20,596 nt of DNA, from positions 1 to 20,596 of the forward strand of contig JAYMTL010000202.1 of assembly GCA_036897445.1 (NCBI GenBank), in the 5' to 3' direction. Both the position numbers and the translations under genes were made by a program. Below are positions 8,903-18,347 of the stretch, piece after piece. The notes below the pieces were generated by a model. It saw only the letters and a program-made list of their open reading frames with translations. It did not search any database and had not been told where the DNA came from. Every line of letters starts with the position of its first letter. Position 1 is the stretch's first letter. This DNA comes from Pelargonium tetragonum (Eukaryota > Streptophyta > Magnoliopsida > Geraniales > Geraniaceae).

Positions 8903-11100
8903 CATACTTAACGGGTACCTGTGCTTTCTAGTTACCATAGACTACTCTCAACCTTACCTTAATTTATGAAGAGATATAAAGCGCTATTCTATCTAAGCGA
9001 TTTCGTTTGAACTTTTGCTCAAAGTATACGCCAAAATCAAGAAAGCGTGAATTAAATTTTAGAAATATGAAAATAGATTTTTAGAAAAAGAAGTGAGCTA
9101 CCCTGTCGAAGAAAACAAAGTAAAGTATCCTTGTAAAATTCATAAGCAAATTAAGATCTAATTTCCGGGTATGAGGGTACTTATGACCTGGTAGCTAAAG
9201 AAGGAAACATTACAGATTTTCTCGTGCTAGTTTGGTTGTACACACTTAAAAGGGTACCCAAAGTACCTAACTAAAGATATAGTGTAAGGATAAGGTTAGT
9301 AATTTTTAGTCTAATTAAAAGGGTTTAAGAAAAATCTTGTTTTAATAGTCTAACTTTATAGTTTAGTTATAGTACTCCGCAGGTTCATGACGCGGGAATT
9401 TGTTGGAACTACACAACTTCGATTCTTTTTAGACTCCTATATCACTTAGAATCTTGGTTAAAAAGAATTTACTAAGCTCTATATATATAATATAAAAAAA
9501 AGAAAGGGGGATCCTATAGGATTTTAAGTTTAAGTCAGATTCAAGAATACCATGAAAGGATGGAACTAGATCTCTCCCGGTAAGAGTACCCTCGTCAAAG
9601 TTCTTATACTTTATAATCAACGAAAAGAAAGAGAATCTTTGTGTTTACTTTTTTATGCTAGTCACTAAAAGGCGCTTCCGTGAAAACCTTCAAAAAGAAT
9701 TTTGCTGCTTTAGAGTGAAAAATTCCCGAGTAAGTGCGATAGCTTAGATTGACGAAAGATCAGAAACTCTTAGGTTTTCCAACAGCCAGTTTTATAGACT
9801 AGGACTAGAAGCCCCCTTCCTTAAGTAAATAGGATTACAACACAAAATCTCTCTTATGCCTAGGGGTAGCCCGCGAAAAAGCAAGGTACTTATAACTCTT
9901 CCGAGAGGTTCAAGCCTCCCCTTACCTTAGAGAAAGTCGGACGTCATTTGATCAAAAGAAAGTATGTACTGATCATTTTTTTGACTTATTCCAGACTGAG
10001 TTCGAGTAGAACCTGGGATTTCCGGCCTAGTTAGTGAATTCTATGGGATCCGCACCCACTGGCAATTGGCAACCCTGGACTTTCCTTTAAAATAGACATA
10101 AATTTGGCTTAATGAATCTGCAAGGCTTTGGGAGCCCTTTTTCAATTTTAAGAAATAAAAAGGGTTTAGATATCAAGAATATTATACTCCGAATAAGCTA
10201 GGGGTGCCGGAAAACCACAGGTAGTAAAAGGACACAGCTGAAAGGCCCTTATGACTAAGAGTAAGATAGAGAATAGAAACTTAAGTTTAGCTCTGAAAGA
10301 AGTTAGAGCCTTTAATAAATTAAGAAAAAAAGGTACTAAGCTTGATAGGACAGGAGGGTTAAGAAGAATTGTTAGAATCCTTTGTTAACTTATAAAGTAA
10401 ATTATAAGTAAGTCTACGAGTTTACTGGAAATGAATCTAGCTTAAGAATGAGAATTCAAGAAGGGTTTCCACCAATAAATACATAAAATAGAACAGAGTT
10501 CGGGGTTTTAACAAAAAAGTATGAGCTTTACCAGCTATACAAAATGGAATTTTTCTTCCAGTCGCTCTACAAGTAAAAGCCCCTAAGGAGCTGCTATGTG
10601 TATCCTACTTCTAGTTTTTTTGGTATAAAATAGATAACGAAAGCCATAAAATTGACATGTCAGGTTTGGACTATGACAAAAGTTCTCGAGGCACTTCTAG
10701 CTAATAAAAATGTATCAAACTCTTCTAAAATTGACAGTTAACAGGGAATCTCATTAGTCTGTTCTGTAAAGTACAAATGCAAATGGAAGCGAGTAAATTC
10801 AAAAGAAAAAGATAAGAAAGGTGGCTCTAATAAGGTCTAATAGGGGTTTCTTGTCATTACATAGCTCTACACCTTTTTAGGATAGACTTGTGCTTTGTAG
10901 TTTAAAAAGAAAGAATTTTTTTATTTAAATAAATAGTTTGATACCAAAAAAGCTTGCTATAAGGAAGAAACCCCTACATCCCGAGCCTTAACTATTTACT
11001 AAAACCTAAAAGCGGATAAAACATAAAAAAGAATGAAAAAGCTCCCTTGCTTGATTAGTCCTGCAAATTATAGTAAGATCTGGGGTGTAAAGGCTAAATC
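8903..11100. other. Spacer without a recognisable gene
   Basis: No frame longer than 63 codons occurs and none looks coding. The stretch contains GC mini-palindromes at 9252-9259 (GGGTACCC) and 10130-10137 (GGGAGCCC). It also has T-loop-like words near 9906 (plus) and 10050 (minus, TGGG/CCCA stem with a seven-base loop), and a minus-strand promoter-like motif at 9850-9858. Nothing else stands out. Confidence 0.5.
9850..9858 (-). promoter_or_regulatory. Second exact match to CRTAAGAGA
   Basis: The minus strand reads CATAAGAGA, the commonest form of the dicot mitochondrial promoter nonanucleotide. What would be transcribed is the spacer leftwards from 9850, with no recognisable gene. Without transcript data it is only a candidate, possibly by chance. 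Confidence 0.2.
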
Positions 11101-11101
11101 G

Positions 11102-11126
11102 CATAGGTTCAAAGCCTACCGCACCA
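11102..11126 (+). other. tRNA 3'-end-like fragment (T-arm and CCA)
   Basis: TAGG, loop TTCAAAG, CCTA forms a T-arm-like stem, and eight bases further the sequence reads ACCA. A GGTGT about 20 bases upstream could pair with GCACC, giving a mini-helix of acceptor plus T-arm without D and anticodon arms. No full tRNA can be drawn. It may be a tRNA 3'-half fossil or a coincidence. Confidence 0.15.
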
Positions 11127-14100
11127 AGGTTTCCTTTTAATTGAACTCTTCTACCCTATATATACTTTAATCTTACTTTTACTTGCTCTTAATTCTAATT
11201 AATATAAACCCGGAATCCTTCTGTATTCAAACTTTCTTGGTTGGAAATTCTTATGACAACTGTACAAAAATGCTCTTTTCTTACCTAGTAATTTAAAAGA
11301 AAAGGGACTCTCATTATGTATTAGACTTTTCAACTGGTGAGGTATAAGTCTTTGCTTTTTTTGGAACTCTTTTTTTCAATCTTTCTCTGAGAGGATTCTA
11401 AGGAGATCCTTTTGGGATTTTTTCTTGTAATAAACTAAGTAAGGAAAAAAAAAAGACTACACTTTGTGAGTTGAGTGGGGACTTGGGTAGACCCTTTTAA
11501 GTAAGGAAGGTAATTTCTTTAGGGAAATAACAAAGAATTATAGCTTGATTTCACTTTGACTTGGGTACAGATTTAGGAGGGTCCTCTATTAACACCCTTT
11601 ATTCCAGTTTCCCTTTTATAATAGGAGTCCTAGGTTCTTTTAGAGGGTCTACTCTATAATTCTATAAATAAGGAACTTTCCAGTACTCAAATTCTTAGAG
11701 ACACCCTTATTCAGTGAAAGCTGAGAGAGCGGCTCCCTGATCTCTTAAGTATCGCACTAAGGGGCGCCCCTCGTAATCGTAATTAATATAGAAAATCCCT
11801 CTTGCGTATACTTATGTTTATGTTGTACCATTTAGTTTAGTCTGATGTTTTGGGAGTTTGAAAAAATTCCTATAGTGTAAGACTCCTTCCATTTTTCTTA
11901 ATTTCAAAAATCTAAATTCTATATTTTCCTATTTACTAATTGATAAAGAGCTTTAAGCTGAAACTTGTACTTTTCCGGTGTAAGAGGATCCAGAACTTAT
12001 TTTATTGAATTCGGAATTACCGTCAAATTAGGTTAATTACGGGCTCCAATTTAGAGGCGCTTTGCTTCGTTAATAGGGGTTACTTTTCCATTTAATATGG
12101 GTCTGCGCGGGCTCCCTTATAGGTCCTTGTGGTGTAGAGTTTCAGCTCAAACTCCTTTTTGCACCCTTTTTAAAATGTTAAATAACTATCTTTCTTACAC
12201 TACTTTCAATATTTAGTTATAAGTCCGATACCGAGGGTTCGCTTATAACAAGACCTTATATATTTCAACCACCCATGTCTGTCGTTAATTCTAAAAGAAG
12301 CGCTTCCTTTTTCAAGTATGTCCCAGAGTTAGAGTAACAAAACAGAGTATCTATAAAAATTTTAAAGCGGTAGCTCCTATATACACAGAAACTAAGTAAG
12401 CTCTTTTCAAGTCTATCTGAATATACAGGTGAGAAAGCTTCGATATAATTGTTAAGTTCCAGCATCCAGTAGAAAAAGTACAAACTAAAAAGGAAATTTG
12501 TTACCCTGAAAAAGAACTTAAATTAAGAGAAGGAAAGCCTCAAGGGGTTCCGATTTTTAAATGAGAGACTTGGGGTCCTATAGAGTATATAGTTGGGGGT
12601 ATATGAATTCTAATCTTAAGATGTAAATTTCAGTGGAGAACAAGAAAAAGAAAGTAGATACATAAATTCAAATTTCTCTCTAAAGGAGTTCTACTAAGCA
12701 CTAACTCTGAAAAAAGTATGGGAGGTGCTTTTTCAAAAAGGTTGGTTAATATTGTATTGTATTTTTACGTTGAAGTTTTTACATATTTGTAATTCTTTAG
12801 AGGCGTGTATCCACATTTGCATAGTTCTGTTAAAGGGGGAAACACCCGTCCGCCTTGTATAGGGGAGTCTTGAAAAAGGAAGCATTTACTGTAACTAGAG
12901 AAGTACTAGGGTAAGGTTTTCACAACTGTTCTAGCTATTACTAGGATACCCTAATTTCTTTCCAAATTACTGAAGGGATAACCCTGCAAAGTCATCAATA
13001 GTCTTACACCTTACATTTCTATTTTAAAGCAAGCTAGAACAAAGAAAAAAGGATCCCCTCTTTTTATTTTAACTGGCCCCTTTTAGAAATCCCATTAATG
13101 AAGTGAAGTGGGGCTAGAAAAGCTATCCAAAGTCAATCAATTGGCCCCGGTTTTGAATACCGAATCAATACCCTTAAATATAGAATAATACAAAATCTCC
13201 TCTAGTCTATATTCTATAACAACTGAAAAGCAAAATCCTGTTCTATCTAAAGCTAAAACCCCGACAAGCCTACCCAGTAACCTTTTAGTTTTCAATAAAG
13301 TTGAAGTTTAGCTAATCTTGTCTCGGTTCTGCTTGAAAGGTCTTGAAAATCTAGTAGTTAAGAGTAGTATTGAAAAATTGTATTACTGTATTCTTTAACG
13401 TTTCTGAAAGTCTTTACTAGCACTTGTTATAGACAAGGAAAGTTTTTAATATCTGAGATTCTTTGATATTTGCTTACTGGGCTGGTCAATGAAACAGATT
13501 GAAGAGATGTATCGTAATAGAATTTTTGAAAAAGTTCCCCTCTTAAAGGATCCTAGAGACTCAGGCTTTCAGAATAACAGGTAGAGTGCCAAGTATGCAG
13601 TAGGGTTTTGAAGACATTCATTCTGATTATTCGCAACTTAAAAGATAAGACTCGTGCTTTTTAAGAGAATCCCATAAACTAACCTTAAAATTTTTTTATA
13701 GAAGCTTTGTCTGAAATTTTGTTCACACGGGACTGCTAATTTGTTACTGGAGTAGCTCTTCTTCCTATGAACCCCTTTAAGTGGCACTTAATACCGATCT
13801 CCTCTTAGTGATTTAGATAGTTTTTGCCCAAACTCTTAATTTATTAGGGGTCTAAGGAATTTCTGGTTACTGCGCTCGACTTGAAAATCCCTGCCGCGTA
13901 GGCGAGTGTCTCCTTTTGTGTGTCAAACTGTAAATTTCCTGGGCTCTCTAGTACAAATTCTTAGTCCTATATTTCACAAAAGGAAGGGTAAGGTCGTTTA
14001 GCTCTGGTCTGGGGCCCTTTATTCAGTAATTAAGAAGGGGGGGCTCCTCTACGGCTATTAGGGTAAGCAAGGAAAAGAGTCCCTCTAATTAAGTAATAAA

Positions 14101-16342
14101 ACCGTTAATGCAGAATTGCCTTATTCACCTTATAAGAAGAAAGATGAATAGGTTAAAACAAGTGGAGCACTTAAGTTGGTAGTACTTTTTGACTTATTAC
14201 CAAGGGAGATCCCGAATTACTGGGTTGCCCTAAAATTCCTTTTAGATAACATGCACACGAAGCAATTGACAAGTGGCTCCGTAGAGCCTATAAAAATCTA
14301 TCTTTTTTTTAGTAAAAGCATCCATAAGAGTGTGGAATTGCCCAGATATCTTAATAAAGAGAGATCTCGAATAGGGTAATACGCTTCGAAAACCCTGAAA
14401 TGAAAAGAGCTTAGATTCAATTCTTTTAGCTTCTTGTACTTGTTTTAAGGGATACCGGAAGTAATAGCACTGGATCTATGTAACTAAAACTAAGAGATTA
14501 AAATGGAAGTTTGTCTCTTGCAGCCTTCTCAATGGGGCTGACTGTAGGTTTGCACAAGGGCCTAGTAGAAGGTATCAAATAAAAGATTTCGGGCTTTGCG
14601 TAACTTCTAGGTTGCGCCTAATAACTAATAAAAAAGATTTTAAGAAGTTCCACAAGGAAGATTTATAACTAGAGCCGAAATTCTTTTTTAATTTATGTGA
14701 GTGCCCCAAAATTTCAGGGTTTAATATCCCGTAAAAAGAAACACACGTAAGCACCCTTCGTATCAAAAGAGGGTCTTATCCTTCGCAGGATCCTGGTCAA
14801 TTTAGTAAGCCCTAGAATCCCTTAATTAGCATACTTTTCTTCGCAAATCTCTGGCATCCATCCAGGGTTAACCAGGTTTTCCGCGTAAAGACGTATATCT
14901 TAAAGGTTCAAAAAAGCGCTAACTATATTAAATTAAGGAAAACGGGAATATCTCTAACGTACTCGTATTTGTGCCCCTTTTTATTCTTCTTTATTCTATC
15001 TAATATCTTTTTATCTAATAACACTGCTAAAGAAAAGTCCCTAGAAACTAGAGGGCTTCCCCCGTAAAAACTATACGCCTTTTATTTAGAAATACAAATG
15101 CGCCTGGTAGAGACACTCCGTAAGAACCCAAAAAAGCAGAGTGAAACATTCTTTTTCCTCCTCAGACCTGGAGTTAGATACTATTTATCCTCATTAGTTA
15201 AAGTCATCTTTTGTGAAAAAGGTTTGGATACCCACTTAGGAGCTTGATACAAAGCAGAAACAAAATCTCTAGATATCCCTCTCAAAGAAAAACGGGAAAA
15301 GAAAGACCTTTCCCCTGGAGTACGGACTTCTTTTTTTACGAGCTTCACTTCAAATGAAGAACAAGATCGAGGTTGAGTATTAAAAATCTATATATAAAGA
15401 GGAAGCTTTAGATAAACTAAGTCACTTCTAAAGATTCTGGGCCGCTCCTAACGATAATGCAAGGTGGTGTTTCCAAGGATTTTCTATGAGAAACCCAAGA
15501 GTCCGAGACTAAAATGAATGCTCTAAAGGACTTCTTACTAAGTCTTCAATCTTAAATAAGAAAAAACTTTGATATAATTTGTGTAGGACTCTTTACTACA
15601 GTGCAATATAAACTAAGAAAAGAATCGAGTAAGTCCCTGACTATGAGTCCTTAGTTGGACATTTCCTATACAAGGAAACGCTTAGAACAGAACCACAAGG
15701 ATACCTAATCCCAAGGAACGAGAGCTGCTAGTTAGAATACTAAATTACCGGGAGATTTGAAACCTCAATAACGAAAATTTGTCTTAGTAACAAAATGTAG
15801 ACTCACGGAACTCCTGGACTTAGTGCTCTAATCTCTTTTGTTCCCGAACTATGCTAAGGCATTCCCCGCCAATTCAGACTTTTCTTTCTCTTTATAAGGA
15901 TCCATAATGAATTAGAGTTCCCTTCCTAAAGAATTTTTTACTAAGGTAAGGTGTATTTCAGCAAACCTCTAAAATTCTTAACAAGTTCCATACCATTAGT
16001 GATACCTTTTCATTTCAACTAATATAAAAACCACTCGAGTATATCATATGCGGAGCCCCTCCTTCCACTTTGACGGAATGGTTTTTGTTTAGGTTATTGT
16101 ATAACTAAGAGATAGGGGAGAAAGGGTCCTATAATCTAAGAAAACGGGCAAGTTCCGGAAAGACTTAAAAATGAAATATCTTAGTTATGTCTTTCTCCTC
16201 TAAGTTTAGAGTCTTACAAAGAAAGAAACCCCCATTTTATATTATTATTATCTAAAAAATTTTTTAGAGTCCCTTGCTCGAAGGTTTATGTCGAATTCAA
16301 GTTGCAGTTATTTATTAGATTACCATTTTATCGCTCTTCTTT
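11127..16342. other. Long spacer without a recognisable gene
   Basis: About 5.2 kb with no supported gene. Open frames at 12265-12483 (minus), 14176-14379 (plus) and 14575-14766 (minus) are 63-72 codons and unrecognised. The stretch includes the 12-bp palindrome at 11760-11771, GGGCTCCC at 12109-12116, and GGGCCC at 14012-14017. I found no tRNA, rRNA or intron domain V signature. Confidence 0.55.
11760..11771. repeat. Perfect 12-bp palindrome AGGGGCGCCCCT
   Basis: All twelve bases are self-complementary and the ten inner ones are G or C, within a region of roughly 35% GC. It is the most GC-dense palindrome of the window and part of the dispersed GC-cluster pattern. Confidence 0.7.
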
Positions 16343-16378
16343 TTCAGGAATTCCTACTTTATAGTACGAATTCCTGAA
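16343..16378. repeat. Strong hairpin, 11-bp plus 4-bp stem with TTAT loop
   Basis: TTCAGGAATTC at 16343-16353 pairs perfectly with GAATTCCTGAA at 16368-16378. After one C-C mismatch, TACT at 16355-16358 pairs with AGTA at 16363-16366 around the loop TTAT. Of 36 bases, 30 are paired. Such stem-loops often mark transcript ends or processing sites in plant organelles, but no gene adjoins and no T-run follows, so the role is open. It could equally be a small mobile or slipped-replication palindrome. Confidence 0.75.
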
Positions 16379-18333
16379 TTAGATATGTTAAAAATAAACT
16401 CTAGTAAGTAAAAAAAAGTGAAGAGGGTACACGAGATCGAGGATTCCAATACAATTTCTTTCTTGCAGGACTAGATAGAAAAACTATGATAGGAGTAAAA
16501 CCCTGCAATGCAAAAGGAGTAGGTTACCTTATTCTCGTTATTCTCGGTTGGTTCTATGAAAATAGGGTTTCCACTACCACTGATAGAATAGAGGCTCCTA
16601 GGTATTAAGTTTAGTTATGTAATACTGGTATTTTAAAATAAGATGAGAGATCCCAAGGGTATGAAAAGTACTCCACTCCTTTTACCCTGGCGGATACTTT
16701 CTACATTTAAAGAGTTTCCGCATAAAATAAAAGAGAAATCAGGGAAACTTCTATTGCCTTAGTTTTTTAATAATATAAGATAACAAATAATGAAGACTTC
16801 TGCTACTAAGCTGTTTCGAGAGACTTCTTGTAGAGTTTCACTCTGCCTATAATATATAAAATTTATTAAACCCTCTCAGAGTTTACAAGAGATGCCTCGT
16901 AGATAGGCACCTAGTTTTTAGGGTTCCTTTTTTTTTTTAAGATATAGCGTAAATGAAATGAAGCTAATAGCGCCCCGTTTTGACAAAAGGAAAACTTCTA
17001 TCATTGGATTAAGAATTGTCTGTCTCCCTTCTCTTGTATTCCCTTAGTAGGGCTTCTGATATACAAACAAGTAAAGAATAGAAGAACTTTTACAGTAGTT
17101 TTTTTAGAGTGTAGTTAAATAAATACTGGGACGTACCATGCCCGGTAAAATATCTTTCCTTTTGTGTTTGTAAGTTTGATTCTACAAGGGTTTAGAAAAG
17201 AAAAGGAGACACTTTAAATCAACAACACCTTGTCATTATTATTATGAAATTTGAAATGTCGAAAATCCTCAATTTCAGTATCTCATATATGTCACTAAAT
17301 CTTTTGAATTCCCGTAAAGGACCTCGATAAGTTTTGGTTGGGGGTATGAAATGAATATAGATAGGGGTTCTTTTCGATTTTATCCTGTTACTGGTTTGAT
17401 TCACTTGTAGTAGGATTATCTTACTAGAACTCATAAAACAAAGAAGACAAGAACTACTTCAAAGCTATGAAAGGAAAGACAATAGGTACATACATTAGCC
17501 CCTCACTAAAAAGAAAGATACTGCTCTTACTAAGATACAGAGACAGATGATAGAGAGTAAGAAATTCAAAGTAAAGAAGTTGATGGGTATTCTCACGTAA
17601 GTCAGTCTATTCATTTCACTCTTCCAATAACACCGGACTTCTTTTAGATAGAAGATCCCTAGCAACACCCAGTTACTTCAAGTTTGAAAGGAATTTAGAG
17701 CCAGCCCTGTTTAGCGGAACAACCCCTTTGAAGTCTCTCTATCCCACTATAAGTCAAATCTATATCATCTACTAATTGAATCCTCGCGAGAAAGGAGGCC
17801 CCGTTTATATAGTTATGAAACTCCCTGAATCCGCTCAACCTTGTAAGAATCTCTTGATGTATGTTCACTCTAACAAAAGCTCTATCCATATAAACTTCTT
17901 ACCTTACTTTATAAAGAAAGCTAAACTAAGAAAACGCATCTCTCTCTACTAACCTGTCAAATCCTCGTCTTTAAAAACCTAGTTTCAAACCAATGAAATA
18001 GAAGGAAACCTCCTGAGCTAAGGAATGACACAGTTGATTTCACATCAAAGTTTCTTAATCAAACCCTTAGGCTTCGGGTTATTCCACTAAGCTAAGTAAA
18101 ATCAAAGAAAGAGGATTACCTAAAAAAGCTCCCGTGAGTTAACGAAGAGACTTGGATTCTATTTGAGTTCAAGTATAGTTATAATATATCAAAACCCTTG
18201 CCGTAATACAGCAAGAACCCTACTCACCCGAACTAAGAACTTTATTAAAAAAAATCCTGGGGGTGTTTCATATTAGAATATAGGAGGAAGAGGAAAGTAA
18301 TTACACATTTCTCATTTAAACATAAAACATAAC
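16379..18333. other. Spacer; weakly protein-like minus-strand frame within
   Basis: No gene can be supported. A minus-strand open frame at 17695-17889 (64 codons from an ATG) has a mixed, rather protein-like translation containing QEILTRLSGFREFHNY, but it matches no family I know. Frames of that length are expected by chance. Around 17.4-18.0 kb the composition, with GAAAG and TCTTTC-type runs, resembles ordinary plant mitochondrial spacer more than the central desert does. Confidence 0.45.
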
Positions 18334-18347
18334 GGAAGGGCCCTTCC
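18334..18347. repeat. Perfect 14-bp palindrome GGAAGGGCCCTTCC
   Basis: Longest uninterrupted palindrome I found: seven bases per arm with no spacer, GC-rich, flanked by AT-rich DNA. It fits the GC mini-palindrome group of this window. Confidence 0.7.

Noticed and set aside
11398-11425. AAGGA/TCCTT mini-stem followed by a T-run, terminator-like
   Set aside because: The arms are only five bases with a two-base centre, and there is no gene upstream for it to end.
13990-14070. D-arm-like GTCGTTTAGCTCTGG suggesting a tRNA
   Set aside because: No anticodon arm, T-arm or acceptor pairing follows.
14176-14379. 67-codon plus-strand frame with protein-like stretches
   Set aside because: It starts only at TTG, shows no clear codon-position bias by hand count, and no family is recognised.
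17695-17889. 64-codon minus-strand ATG frame
   Set aside because: The translation is mixed and plausible, but the length is within chance and nothing homologous is recognised. Kept only as a remark in the spacer entry.
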